A stretch of DNA of 47,570 nucleotides from Oehlia diaphana (lineage: Eukaryota; Glomeromycota; Glomeromycetes; Glomerales; Glomeraceae), in assembly GCA_003833135.1 (NCBI GenBank), contig QZLH01000497.1, forward strand, positions 35,205 to 82,774, written 5' to 3'. Below, in pieces: positions 11,446 through 23,945 of this stretch. A model generated the notes under the pieces. That model was not told the origin of the DNA. It ran no database searches and saw only the letters and a list, made by a program, of their open reading frames with translations. How positions within the stretch are numbered: position 1 is the first letter of the stretch; each line of letters starts with the position of its first letter. Made by a program: the position numbers and the translations under genes.

Positions 11446-14400
11446 ATGCCGCAAACAACACTCTTCCGTTCGGAAGAGATGTCTCTCATCCAACTATACA
11501 TACCGTCGGAAATAGCTCAACCAACTGTGGCGGAATTGGGAGAATTGGGCTTGATTCAGTTTCGAGATGTAAAGATCTTATTTTTATTTATAGATAATAT
11601 TAAGTTATTTTTATTATTATAAAAAATAAATTCTATTATATTATAAATTATTAAAGTTATTTAATTATTATAATATATTTTATAGTTAAATCCGGATGTA
11701 AATGCATTTCAACGTGCATTTGTTGGTGAAATTAGACGATATGATGAAATGGAAAGACACCTTCGTAAGTATTTATTTTAGGTTATTTTATAGTATTATT
11801 ATATCCTTTTTTTTTTCTTGTTTTTTTATTATAAAATTATTAAAACCGGGAGAAATATGTATCAAACTTGGCTTTTACTATATTTGGAAATTAAGCTTTA
11901 CTTTTACCGAAATATACTTATATTATATATATACGTACAACATACATAGTTACTACATAGTTTATCTAATTCGAAACTTTTTTTTAAAGGTTTTTTTGAA
12001 ACTCAAATTACAAAGTCCGATATTCCAGTTCGTCCATTAACTGGAATAAATGCACGTGTAAGGAATGCACAGGAAGTTGATGATCTCGAAGATAAAATTC
12101 GAGAACATGAACGCCGTATATCGCAAATGAATAGTTCATATGAAACTTTACAAAAAAGATATTTAGAATTAACTGAGGCTAGACATGTTCTTAAAGAAAC
12201 AGCGGTTTATTTCGAAGAGGTTAGATCGTTAAGGTATTCTATTTGTAATTTAGGGTCATTATTCAACAATTTTCCTTATTAGGCAGTATCTCGTCAAGAT
12301 AATATTCGTCACTCTTTTGATGAACCTAGCGCCCCCTTACTAGACCAAGACGTCGAACAAGGTGGTGGTGGAGGAAATGTTGGTGGTAGTGAAAGTCAAC
12401 CAATGACTCTTGGGTATTGTAACAATTTAGAATATAATGTATTTACTTCATTTGTTGATGTTTGAAATTTATTGTTAACATAAATATTTATATTTTTTTG
12501 AATTAGTTTCGTTACTGGTGTAATAACCAGATCAAAGATGCAAACTTTTGAACGAATTCTTTGGCGAGCCTTACGTGGTAATCTTTACCTAAATTACGCC
12601 GAAATTGACGAACCTATTACGGACCCCGAAACTGACGAAGTACTTGAGAAGAATGTGTTTATTATATTTGCCCATGGTAAAGAAATTCTAAATAAAATTA
12701 GAAAAATATCTGAATCATTGGGTGCAACACTATATCCTGTAGATGATAGTTCAGATAAAAGACAGGAGCACTATCGTGAAGTTAATGCACGAATTGATGA
12801 TTTAAATTCTGTGCTACAAAATACTAATAATGCTAGAAGAGCTGAATTATTGAGTATTGCTGATGACCTTACATCTTGGATTACTCTTATTAAAAAAGAA
12901 AAAGCTATTTATCATACGATGAATCTTTTCAATTATGATGCGAATCGTAAATGTTTGATTGCAGAGGGTTGGTGCCCTACAAATGATATTAATCCAATTC
13001 AACAAGCACTTAGGACTGCTACGGTATTTTAAATATTGTTTTTTTTCCTTCTTGTTAATATATCTGCTATATATTGAGGAGTAATGGTAATAATTATTAT
13101 TTATTTAAATTTTTTATTCTGATGTTCATTACAGGAAGAATCAGGGTCTACAGTTCCAACTATTTTACACGAATTACGTACTTCAAAAGAACCCCCGACT
13201 TATCATCGTGTTAATAAATTTACTGTCGGTTTCCAAGAAATTGTTGATGCATATGGTGTAGCTAGATATCGTGAAGTTAATCCTGGATTATTTACAATTA
13301 TTACTTTCCCATTCCTCTTTGCTGTAATGTTTGGTGATTTTGGACATGGTATCATGGTTACATTATTCGCTTTATATCTTGTAATTTTTGAGAAAAAGCT
13401 TGCCAACGGAAAGTCAAAGGGAGAAGTACATATCTATAATCACATTACATTATTTATTATTATTTCTATAATTTTCTCTTTAATTTGTTAATTTCTCTTT
13501 TTAGATATTTGAAATGTTTTTTGGCGGTCGATACATTATTCTTTTGATGGGTTTATTCTCGATTTATACTGGATTGATTTATAATGACGTCTTTTCTCGG
13601 GCCATGCATTTGGCACCATCTGGTTGGCAATTGGTCGAAGATCCTAGTAAACCGGATAAATTAATTGGCCAACAAACTGGTGTTTACCCAATTGGTGTCG
13701 ACCCGGTTAGCATTATTTTTTGGGTTATTTTATTGTGAAATTTTATTATTGACCACATTTTCTTGATCTATCTATCTTAATTATAGGCATGGCATGGTGC
13801 TGAAAACTTTTTATTATTCACCAATTCTTACAAAATGAAAATGTCGATAATTCTCGGTGTTATTCAGGTATGTTTTAGATTATTAATAATAATCATGTTT
13901 TGTTATATGATTATTACAATATACGTGTATACATGTTTTTGTAGATGAGTTTTGGTATATTCCTTTCAATATTTAATTACGTCCATTTCAAAAAAACCTT
14001 GAGTATCTGGGCTGAATTCATTCCTCAGATACTATTTATGCAATGTATTTTTGGATATCTTTGTTTCACGATCATTTATAAATGGTCTATACCTTGGTAT
14101 GAACCTGATGCTAGTGGAAATCCAAGAGTGAGCCCACCAGGATTGTTGAATTTATTAATTTATATGTTTTTACAACCTGGTCACGTTGATAAAGAGAACG
14201 AATTATATTCTGGACAGGTAATAATATTTATGTGTGCCTATTTAGGGTTTTTTACTCTCGAATATTGATTTCCTTTGTATACTTTATCATTAGGGAACTG
14301 TACAACTTGCATTACTTGGAGTAGCTGTAATTTGTATACCTTGGATGTTGTTCACAAAACCCTTAATCTTGCGTCGTGAGTATAAGAAAATACGTGCACA

Positions 14401-15070
14401 AGGATATCATAATCCGCAAGCTGACGTTACACGTATATCTACAGATGAGAATAATGAGCACGGCGGAGCAGTAGTAGCTGAGGAAATGCATGAGGAAGAA
14501 GAATTTGATTTCGGAGAGGTTATGATTCATCAGGTGATACATACAATCGAATTTTGTTTGGGTTGTATATCTAATACAGCAAGTTATTTGCGATTATGGG
14601 CTCTGAGTTTAGCTCATGCTCGTAAGTATTTTTATTATTATTATTTTGTTTTGTCTTATTTATAAGAATAAAGGGATTTTAATTTTATTCAATAATATTT
14701 TTTTTTGTGTATATATAGAATTGTCGACCGTTTTATATGATATGACTTTGAAAAGTACGATACATCCCAAGGGAGTTTTAGGAGTTATATTACTCATAAT
14801 AACAGCTCTCTTGTGGTTTATTTTGACAGTTGGTATCTTACTGCTTATGGAAGGATTGTCTGCTTTCTTACATGCGTTACGTTTGCACTGGTATAAATCA
14901 TTTTGATTTTTTTTTTGGATTTTTTTTTTAATAAAAAATAAATAATTCATTATCTTTTTTTATATTTATATAACAGGGTTGAATTCAATAATAAATTTTA
15001 TGAAGGTTCAGGTAGAAAATTTATACCATTCTCATTTAAACACATTTTTAAAGACTCGGATGATGATTAA
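11446..15070 (+). CDS. VPH1: V-type proton ATPase subunit a (Vph1/Stv1 family)
   Basis: Twelve exons: 11446-11568, 11686-11764, 11990-12219, 12283-12413, 12507-13023, 13135-13425, 13505-13705, 13787-13867, 13945-14217, 14294-14621, 14719-14890, 14977-15070. They sum to 839 residues, the normal size for the family (yeast Vph1 is 840). The protein opens with [20 protein letters not shown]; its N-terminal cytosolic half includes a coiled coil (residues about 95-140). The C-terminal half is the multi-membrane V0 domain. The essential proton-path arginine in [13 protein letters not shown] is present (Arg742, equivalent to Vph1 Arg735), as is the second one in HALRLHW (Arg806, equivalent to Arg799). 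Subunit a couples V1 ATP hydrolysis to proton pumping into vacuoles, Golgi and endosomes. Two introns use GTTAG donors (after 12219 and 13705). The start is the first ATG giving the conserved N-terminus. Only one isoform is in the window, so Vph1 versus Stv1 cannot be decided. Confidence 0.96.
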
Positions 15071-16169
15071 TTATAATTAATTTATTATCACATAAGAGAG
15101 GTTCTATTATTTTATTAACATGAATATTTATTTTTATTATTACCTTTAATTTGTGTATTTCTATTCATTATTTGTATTACATTTCTTCTTTTTTTTTTAA
15201 ATAACTTTTTTTTGTATAACGAGATAAAAAATCACAAATGATGTCTTTCTTCTTATATTTAAAAAAATATTCATTCGTTACAATAAAATTTTTAATTCAA
15301 ACATTTTTTTAAAATTTCATTTCATTGAAAATAAATTTATTATTACTACTAAATATACTATATACTAATTAATGATCTATACATATATATATTATTTTAA
15401 AAATATTTTAACTATTAAAAATTATTAGTGTTTAAGAAAAAGAAAAAAGAATAAATAAATAAAAAAAAAAATTACTACCTTATAATTACAAAAAGAAAAA
15501 ATTGTTATAATTATATCTTAATATATAAGGTCAAACATTTTAATATTTAGCTTCTCAAACGATGAAACTTATGTCTAAAAAAAAATCATAGTTAGTTAGA
15601 TCCTCAAAAGTAAGTAATAAACTATAAAAGATTACATACGTACAGATGTTATTTGTAACAAGCTCGACAATTGAATTTACATTTTTTATAATTTTAAGCT
15701 GATAGACAGAGTGAGATGCTTGCTTAATGCCATATGTATCCCCATATATTGGGAAAATGATGTGAAAATCGTAACATTAAAGAATGAGTACACATATAGT
15801 AGTAATATAGTACAAATTTCCATCATTTGTGCTTTAATCCCTACACTTATTCAACATATTGTACTTTTGTAACAAATTAATGTACTAAGAATGTTATTAG
15901 ATTGATAAATGAGCGTCCCATGTTTGATCAATATTTTACTCTATCTCAAATAGAATCCTATCGAATCGTTATTGTAACTTTAAACTAAGATTTTTTTTTT
16001 CTTATTATAATTTTCTTAATTATATTTTATATTATTATATTTTATATTTGAATAAGAAAATATCCTCAATAAATAAATTAGTGTTTAGTAGTTGTCCCGG
16101 TGAATAGAAAATATTTTTAACTAATTTTTCATTTCAAATAAAAGATTATAGGAAAGTTTTCGGTTTAGC
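15071..16169. other. Convergent 3' spacer
   Basis: AT-rich DNA between the ends of the V-ATPase gene (+) and the kinase gene (-). It has several aataaa-type motifs suitable for polyadenylation (for example near 15281). No gene is seen. Confidence 0.5.
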
Positions 16170-17992
16170 TTATAATTGCTTTCTTATTCTCATTCTTCCT
16201 GAGGTCGCCCATTCGGAAATTAACTCATCTTTGGATTGTAGAAGCCAATCAAGCAATTCTTTTGCAGTACTACGCTCTTGCGAAGTCGCGGTTATACACT
16301 TTAGTAGCAGCTCTCGTGACTTTTTCCCATTGACATTTTTCTCTATGTGAAATTTAATTTTGATAGGATCTGTTACAATTTCTCTAAGATTCTTAAGATC
16401 GGTATCAAGGATCCCTCCCCAAGGTGCCTGACCTGAAAATATTCTCCATGCTAAAACTCCGGTCGCATATACATCTTCGGAACAGGGATCAATTGGGTAT
16501 TGAAGAACTGCATGATCGTTTTTGGTGCGGGGTAGTGTCGCCGCGGACCTTAATATTTGTCGAATTTTCGTTTAATAAAATACATATGTTAATTATATTT
16601 ATATACTAACTTACCTGTACAATTTGTAACCATGATCCGGTACCGTCTTTATCCATGGGAGATGTTCCAATTTATCGTTTGTCACCTCACCAACGGACCA
16701 ACTATTGTTTTCAATGACGGATGAAAATTTAAATATATTGTACATATGCGTTTCGTGCGTTTGTTAATAAAAGTTAATAAATAGAACTTTCTCTTACTTA
16801 CGCTAAAACATCATCGCGATTGATGAACTCTGCTTTACCAAAATCGATTACTACAAGTTCAGGTTTTATGCTCCCGTCTGCCAACTTCTCGGTAGTATTA
16901 TTTACCATCATGTTAACCTCAGACAGGTCGCGATGCGCGAATCCAGCATCGTGAAGTGCCTTGATGCCTTTCACCATGTCATGGATGAGCCTGTATTTTT
17001 GTTCTCCTGTAATTGGAGAACGGGTATTGAAGGCGTATTCTTTTAACGTATAATTATATCTTTCCATAGAAAGGCCAACTAACTCATCAAATTCTTCGTC
17101 TTTATAAACAGATCGGATTTGTCCAGTGTTAGAGACTCCTTTCGTTTTTCTACAATAAACATACGTTTATATATGATATAACGATCGAATTTTTCAATAA
17201 TTATAAAAAAAGCTTATTAAGCTTACAAGCAGCATACTGCTTCCTTAATCCTGGTCTCAAGCGTACCCTCCGAAATTTCCTTGAAATTTTGAACGACATA
17301 TTTATCATCGCCCGGAACGTGGAAAACTCGCTTAAAGAATCCTTCGGCGTCAACTTGAATTGGCTTCCCAAGTGATTCAAAGCTTTCGATTGGTACTTTT
17401 ACTCTATTCGCCTCTACAGAAAGTGACAAACCATCAGTTTCATTAGTTATATATTAAAAAAAATTTTTTTCTAAGATTTGATTTTTTACGTACCCGCAAC
17501 TAGACGTTGCCAAATCGAAAGTCCTTCGGGTGACGAATTGCCCTGTCGTAGATTCAAAGCTGCCAGAAATGCATCGTGCTGTTGCAATGTAATTTTTTCT
17601 TTATCATATTCCGAAACTTTGAAAGGTGTCCGTAAATATTTGTCAAAGAATTTTGGTCCAACTTTGAGATCGAGAGCCATCTTATCAAGAAAGGCAACTC
17701 GGGTCCAATATCGTGCATCTTGTAATTCCGGAAAGCCGATCGTGTCGAGCTCACGTAGCTCGCCAAATGGTTTTGAAATGATCACATTACATCGCAATCG
17801 ATTCTCTCCACGCGCATAAGAAACATCCTTCACAATTACGAGAATTGCATTGCGTTCATCTCTACATTTTTTAATATTCTGTGCACCCATTGTGATGTAG
17901 AGACGTGCAAAGTTGCAATGCGTTTCTGTTGGTTGAAATCTAACTGGAGGGAGAGTTCTACGTTCGAATGTGTCAAAAAGAGGACGTGACAT
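16170..17992 (-). CDS. Atypical protein kinase with unrecognised N-terminal region
   Basis: Exons on the minus strand: 17992-17494, 17413-17227, 17149-16802, 16701-16615, 16548-16170; 499 residues from the first ATG. Residues about 1-165 match nothing I recognise. The kinase-like region follows. FAHRDLSEVNMMV supplies the catalytic-loop Asp and Asn. VVIDFGKAE supplies the DFG motif. CSEDVYATGVLAWRIFSG is the αF region with its conserved Asp, and a short helical tail ends in RMRIRKQL. The glycine loop and VAIK lysine are not obvious (candidate KYVVQNFKE), so activity is uncertain. The frame stays open about 27 codons upstream of the chosen ATG to an acceptor-like 'atatag' at about 18080, so a 5' exon may be missing. 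The exons are clearly less AT-rich than neighbouring genes, which suggests a different history such as transfer or recent family expansion. Confidence 0.75.
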
Positions 17993-18124
17993 CGGATCTA
18001 AACGTTCAGCGGCAGCTTGGGGAAGTTTTGCAACGTTACTACCACTCCTTGAAACTTGGCGGAACGAATACAAAGGTACTATATATATTTTACTAATTTA
18101 CATGCGAAAAAAAAAAAAAAAAAA

Positions 18125-18163
<39 letters not shown>

Positions 18164-18803
18164 TATTATAAGTTGCTTAATAAGACATAAAAATTAATTC
18201 TATAAAAATGTAAATATAATATATTTATAGGAATAACAAAAAATATAGAATAAATTCTAATGTTAAAATTTACCAAAAGAAAAAATAAAATAAAAAAATT
18301 ATTGATAAATATTTTTCAAAAAAAACTTTAATTTATAATTCACTAAGAATCAGAGTAAATTATATATAAAAATTAGAAAAAATAATTAAAAGCATTAACT
18401 CATAATCTAGTAATTGGATTTGATGAACTTTTAAGCTAATTTAAAAGTTTCAATGTTTTTTTAAAAATATAAAAAAAAAGATATTAGATTATTTCAAATC
18501 TGCTTTCTTTTGCAAAAGTAGTCTATTGTAATTACCTCATAATATACTGGTCCAATTTTAAATATTTTTTTTTATTTTAAAAAAGGTATTGAGAATTATA
18601 AAATAGCTTAAAGATTCGTAAAAATACAATTGCTAGATTATGATTCTTTAGATGAATATTATGAAATCAGTCACGTGATAAACTTTGGATTCGGTAATTA
18701 AAATTTCTTACCTAAAATAGAAATCAGCCGGTAATGTGATTATCAATACCGTTTATTATAATATGATAAAAATCTACAAATCTCTCTTCCTTTTACTGAT
18801 AAA
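17993..18803. other. Divergent intergenic region
   Basis: Contains near-continuous A runs at about 18104-18159 and AT-rich DNA. It separates the kinase (-) from the DUF1279 gene (+). A possible missing 5' exon of the kinase could lie here, but I could not find one with an ATG. Confidence 0.4.
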
Positions 18804-19646
18804 ATGTTAATCAGTACCATGTCGATAACAAAAGGAGCGTTCGCAACGGTTTTAAAGAATTCAAATTTTCGAATATCTTCGGTATTATTATCCAATACAT
18901 TAAAAAATTCAACTAACAAGCTTATTTCATCAAAAAGAAATAGCAACAACATATTAGCACACTTAAAAAATCAATATCAATACCAAGCATTTATTGACGC
19001 AAAGGATGCTACAAGACAACAATCGATACTAAGATTATCATCCTTAATGAATTATCACAATTCATTTCGTAATTCATTTTCTTCATTACAATCGCCAAAA
19101 AAAAATTCCACATTCAACACTAATTTCTTATATTCTAAAAAGAATTCACAGTCGAGGAATAATTTAACATCTATTTCAAAAGATTCTTCCTCAAAAGTAA
19201 CTTCTGTAGAAACTGATACAGTCGAGGGAAGAAGTATGACAGAAAAATTCAAAATATTGACAAAAAAATATGGAGTATCAGCTATAGTAGTATATTTAGT
19301 AATTTCAGCATTGGATTTAGGACTAACATTTATTCTTATCCAAATTGGTGGAGCTGATCGTGTTAGAAAAGTTGAAGATTGGTTTACGGAAACTTTTGGT
19401 AGTTGGATCGTCTTACGAAAAGATCCTAACACTAATACACCTAAAACTGACAATACTGAGAATGACACTGCTGTTAATGGTAATAAATCGAATAAAACGC
19501 CGTCGTGGGCTAGCACGTTAGTTATTGCTTATGGTATACATAAACTATTAGTTCCTTTTAGATTAGGAGTAACCGCTGCTGTCACTCCTCCTATAGTTAA
19601 AAAATTAAAAAGAATGGGCTGGAATATTGGTGGTAAACATGTGTAA
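18804..19646 (+). CDS. Mitochondrial DUF1279 / FAM210-like membrane protein
   Basis: Single exon, 280 residues from the first ATG, which sits 17 bases after the last in-line stop. The N-terminus (residues 1-100) is rich in Ser, Asn, Arg and Lys with few acidic residues, as in a mitochondrial presequence. The DUF1279 core spans about 145-270: MTEKFKILTKKYG, a hydrophobic helix (VSAIVVYLVISALDLGLTF), then WASTLVIAYGIHKLLVPFR and a helical end PPIVKKLKRMGWNIGG. Human FAM210A/B and yeast Nat2 (YGR147C) carry this domain; they are mitochondrial membrane proteins with poorly defined roles. A Ser/Thr/Asn-rich linker at about 210-235 separates the two halves. It is intron-free, unlike all its neighbours except one small gene near 44.6 kb. 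Confidence 0.85.
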   Translation: MLISTMSITKGAFATVLKNSNFRISSVLLSNTLKNSTNKLISSKRNSNNILAHLKNQYQYQAFIDAKDATRQQSILRLSSLMNYHNSFRNSFSSLQSPKKNSTFNTNFLYSKKNSQSRNNLTSISKDSSSKVTSVETDTVEGRSMTEKFKILTKKYGVSAIVVYLVISALDLGLTFILIQIGGADRVRKVEDWFTETFGSWIVLRKDPNTNTPKTDNTENDTAVNGNKSNKTPSWASTLVIAYGIHKLLVPFRLGVTAAVTPPIVKKLKRMGWNIGGKHV

Positions 19647-19891
19647 AAATTTCAATATGAAGTTTGATAAGTAGGTTTTTACTTTTAATGTAAAAATAAA
19701 ATTTCGATAAATAAGTTAGAATAAAAAAAAACCAAAATTAGAATTAATTTAGCTTAGTTTCATGGATTCTTTAAATCAAATAAAATTGGCAAAGCCAAAT
19801 CTTTTTCAGCTTAAATATACTTTTTTCTTCCTTGATTCATCATCATCACATATACATGTTTAATTAGAACTCTATTATTTGTCTTGGTAAT

Positions 19892-21770
19892 TTACCCATT
19901 CATATCCATAAATCCTACCAAGAACTCATTCATATACTTCTTACTAGCAGGTAAGCAACTTGTACTTTTTCTTAGCAATAACAACAACTCTAAACAAATA
20001 TCATCTTGATATATAAAATGTTCCACCGTATTATCTTTTCTCCATTGTTCCAATAACCTACATAATGACGAATTAAACAAAGAATTTATAATATTGAATA
20101 ATGGTTATAAAAGAATCAAAATATACCTTACGGACTTATCATCATCAGTATCTTGGTTTATAATCGTACAATCAATATACAATATCTTCATAACTATTTA
20201 TAAGCGGATTTTTTGGATTTAATAAACCCTTTTTGATAAATGTATTTTCAAAAGAGATTATGATAATTTACCATCACATATTTTCAAATTACTTTCAACA
20301 ACGCTACAATCTTCTTCAATATTCCTTGAAAATATTTTGAAGGAATTACATTCTTCCAATATATTCGTCATAATTTTCGAGTCCCATCCAAACAACCAAA
20401 TCTATATTTTTTGGTAATACCAAAAAAGGTAACTTTTGAATTGTACAAAAAAATATTTAAACAATTAAAAAAAAAATTCCGTTACATACCAAAAGATAAG
20501 GTTGTTTAAGTTTTTTTCCTTTAACTATAAATCTATAAGTTGCATGTACTTTTGTTGCTTCAAGAAAATCTATTGCTAAAAAAGCGGTAAATTTATATTT
20601 TTGTATAACTGACCTATAACAAAAAAAAAAAAAAAAAAAAATTCTTAATTGAACATAACAAGATCCATCTTATTAAATGATGCTTACTCTTTTTTATCAG
20701 CATCAGCATCGCCCTCCATTTCAACTAAAGTCATATACTTATTAAGTTTAACAGCTAACAATTTTAATTCATCTTTATCTTCCTCTTTAGATTTACAATA
20801 TAGACCATCTCCAACAGAAGCGAAACATCTTGAACAATTTATTGATATCCATTTCTTTGACATTCCTTTTGTCCACTATGTTTTTTTAAAAAGAATAAAT
20901 ATGTGTGTATAGTGTTAATACATAAATTATAATTAGAGAATGTACACTCACGTAATAACATGTCAAAACAATTTTAGTCAAGAAGCATGCTGATTTGAAA
21001 TATGAGTAAATATTTATTTTGGACTCGTAGTATCGACCAAGTTATCATCATCTCACAATAATGGCCTTCTTTAAGTCCGTGTTAAACCGCAATTTATTAA
21101 TTTTTTTGAGAAGGGAATAATAACTTACATCAATTTCATGTAATTCTTCTTCATCGACTTTCAAAGAATCCTCTTCGATATTATTAGGATGAAATAAAAA
21201 ATAGCTATTGGAAACCAATCCAATATTTTCTTGTGCGATAATATCACCAATTTTAGCGTGCTTATAATCTTCCTGGTGACACATCCAACAATCTACTAAC
21301 TCAGCCCAATGTTCCGATGGCATGTCCAATATTTTCTTTAACGTATTCTTTTTAACTAAAAATTTTTTACAATAACTACAGAATATATTTTTAAACGAAG
21401 ATATTTTTGTTGAATTAAAAGGGGCTTGGTAGGTTTCGCTTATGCTAATATCTTTTTTTGGTGGTCTTTTACGTACAAAGGTACGTAATTTTAATTTTAT
21501 GTCTATGCCTTCATTAGAATTTGTTATTATTGGTTGTTCTGAGGTTTCTACTGTTTGTATTAAAGGTATTTCAAGTTTCGATGTAGAAAAAGTTTTTGAT
21601 TTCGAAATTGTTTTAGTTGGTGATTTTGATTCAAATATAAATTTTAATGGATATAACCCGAATTCATATAAAGTCTCCTCTTTACTTCTCGTTAAACCAA
21701 CACTAACAGTCATAGACTTTACATTTGGTAATATTTCGGCAAAGATTGGTAATTCATTTTTATTTTCCAT
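19892..21770 (-). CDS. HECT_2 / UBE3D-like E3 ubiquitin ligase
   Basis: Exons (minus strand): 21770-21129, 21023-20952, 20875-20688, 20613-20490, 20401-20272, 20193-20127, 20057-19892; they join to 462 residues. The diagnostic features are FCSYCKKFL (CxxC), then PSEHWAELVDCWMCHQED with its W and CH pair, then a second metal-binding-like pair in INCSRC. The C-terminal ATKVHATYRFIV, IWLFGWDS and ICLELLLLLRKS segments also match the family. UBE3D (UBE2C-binding protein) and yeast Ipa1 belong here; UBE3D binds an E2, and Ipa1 is linked to mRNA 3'-end processing. The second exon (20952-21023) is weakly supported: it was chosen because it keeps frame and has AG/GT borders. Gene start at 21770 is the first ATG of the long open exon. 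Confidence 0.85.
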
Positions 21771-21893
21771 AATTATAAAAAATAGAATAAATCTTTAATG
21801 AAATGATAATGATAATCTGACATATATAAGTGATAATCTAGATAATATTATTGAAACCTTTTTTCTCACCCATTTTATAACATACCTTAAAAA
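21771..21893. promoter_or_regulatory. Shared divergent promoter region (123 bp)
   Basis: Only 123 bp separate the start codons of the UBE3D-like gene (-) and mitochondrial PheRS (+). A TATA-like 'catatataag' lies at about 21820. Bidirectional transcription is inferred from the geometry alone. Confidence 0.45.
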
Positions 21894-23834
21894 ATGAATC
21901 GAATACAATTTTCATATTATTCAAGTACAAAAAAATTTACGCCATGTTACAAAAAAATGTTTTCATCATTACAAAATTCAAAGAGTTTAAATTCATTTCA
22001 AGGTAAATTATTTTCTGTCGTAAAAAAATTATATATATATATATCTATTTCCGATCATAATATAATTATGAACTATTTTCTTCAGTTTTATCAACAGAAA
22101 CTCCATCTAATCCATATCCACATGTGACTCATAACGAAACATTTACAATAGAAGGTATATCATATAAACTAGATGATCAAACAAACGTTTCGCCTTCAAT
22201 TTTATCAAAACTCTCTCGAAAACTTCATTTACAACCACATCACCCACTCTACATTTTACGAACACAAATCGAACAACACTTTCCACACTTTTCTTACTTT
22301 AATACATTTAATCCTATCGTAGCAATACAAAAAAATTTCGATGATTTGGGATTTCCAAAAGATCATCCTGGTAGAAGTAAAACTGATAGTTATTATATAA
22401 ATAAACAAATCATGTTAAGAACACATACTTCAGCTCATCAATTAGAAGTATTCAGTAAGATGAATACTAAGTTTTTGATTAGTGGTGATGTTTATAGAAG
22501 GGATGAAATTGATTCTTCTCATTATCCTATTTTTCATCAAATGGAAGGTGCTCAAATATTTAATATACAAAATATAGAACAAGAAATATCTAAGGATAAA
22601 AAATATTTAATTTCATTGAATTCAAGAAAAATTCCTTTAAGAGATAATAGTGAAGTTAATGATGATACAATAATTTCCACAAATAATCCAATACAATCAT
22701 GTCATCCAATTGAACAAGTTAATTTTGCTATACAACATTTAAAATTTTCTTTAAATTCTTTAATAAAAAAATTATTTATAAATCATGATGAAAATTTAAA
22801 AATTAGATGGATTGATGCATATTTTCCATTTACTTGTCCAAGTTGGGAAATGGAAATTTTTTTTAAAGGTAAATGGTTAGAAATTTGTGGTTGTGGTATA
22901 GTTGATCAAAATATCTTAAATAAGGCTGGTAAGTGATACTTCGAGATTTCTTAAAAATTTCTTCTTTATATTTATGGAATTATTAATTTTTTTTTTTCAT
23001 TTGAAAATCTTTTTTTTTTTTTAAATACAACAAAAAGGTCAAAGCGATAAAATTGGATGGGCATTTGGATTAGGATTGGAACGTATAGCTATGGTATTAT
23101 TTGACATACCAGATATAAGATTATTTTGGTCACATGATGAAAGATTTCTAGATCAATTTACTGATTTTAATGATAATAAAATTATAAAATTTCACCCTTT
23201 TTCAAAATTTCCTCCCTGTATAAAAGACATTAGTTTTTGGTTAAATGATCAAAATTTTCATGAAAATAATTTTTGTGAAATTATAAGGAATAATGCTGAA
23301 GACTTGGTTGAAGACGTTAAACTGGTGAGCCTTCCTAAATTATTGCTCAGACGAGAAAATTCTTTTTTTGAATTTAAAGAAATAACTTGACATCTTGTAT
23401 TGTTATAGATTGATGATTTTGTACATCCGAAAACAAAAAAAAGAAGTTTATGCTATAGAATTAATTACAGATCTATGGACAGGTAGAAAATTTTATGCAT
23501 GATTATTATACATATATATATATTTGCAGTGAAATTCGATATACCGGAACCTCGATATAACGGATCATAAGTAAAATCGGAATTGGGCGTATAATTAATT
23601 TACCTCGATATAACGGTATTCTTGATGTAACGGATTTTTGACAAATTTTACTAATGGAACGGATGGTTTTATTATATCGAATTTCACTGTGTATATAATC
23701 ATATGTATATACAAATATTTACTAATTTCTTAATTTCTTACTTTGTTAGAACTGTCACAAATGAAGAAATTAACAAAATACAAGAACGAATTAGAGAAGA
23801 TATTGAGGAAAAGTTAAATGTTACTTTGCGATAA
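21894..23834 (+). CDS. MSF1: Mitochondrial phenylalanyl-tRNA synthetase
   Basis: Five exons: 21894-22002, 22086-22928, 23038-23324, 23409-23482, 23750-23834; 465 residues, close to yeast Msf1 (469). Residues 1-40 are a basic, Ser-rich mitochondrial presequence (start [15 protein letters not shown]). Class II synthetase signatures are present. Motif 2 is in [20 protein letters not shown] (about residue 168). The PheRS-type [18 protein letters not shown] segment follows. Motif 3 is in [18 protein letters not shown] with its conserved Arg. The C-terminal 95 residues are an FDX-ACB anticodon-binding domain beginning [18 protein letters not shown]. It charges mitochondrial tRNA-Phe as a monomer (known for the family). 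Intron 4 contains a TIR element (23527-23689), explaining its 267-bp length against about 80 bp elsewhere. It is convergent with the RNR gene, 111 bp apart. Confidence 0.95.
23527..23689. mobile_element. 163-bp pogo/Tigger-like MITE in an intron
   Basis: Perfect 17-bp terminal inverted repeats, cagtgaaattcgatata and its complement, bound the element. The internal sequence repeats 'cctcgatataacgg' twice. CAGTGRAA..TCGATATAACGG ends are typical of pogo/Tigger-type (Tc1-mariner superfamily) elements. The flanks read TG on both sides rather than the expected TA. It lies wholly inside intron 4 of the PheRS gene, so it is tolerated by splicing. A diverged relative sits at 38080-38141. Confidence 0.85.
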
Positions 23835-23945
23835 CTATTCAAATTATTTATTTTGAGTTATTGCTACATATAATTGTAGTTAATTTGAACATTTCGATGA
23901 TGTTTTTAAGTATTATTACTTTTAAAATATTATAGTTTAATATTA

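Noticed and set aside
13024..13134. Read-through instead of splicing after 13023 in the V-ATPase gene
   Set aside because: Read-through meets a stop within three codons, whereas splicing to 13135 restores the conserved sequence and total length.
13203..13406. Minus-strand frame inside the V-ATPase gene
   Set aside because: Shadow of a conserved coding exon on the other strand.
18071..18073. TTG as start codon for the kinase
   Set aside because: Non-ATG starts are not a sound assumption in a fungal nuclear gene; the first ATG at 17992 or a missing upstream exon is more likely.
19055..19516. 153-codon minus-strand frame across the DUF1279 gene
   Set aside because: Antisense shadow; the plus-strand protein carries the conserved domain.
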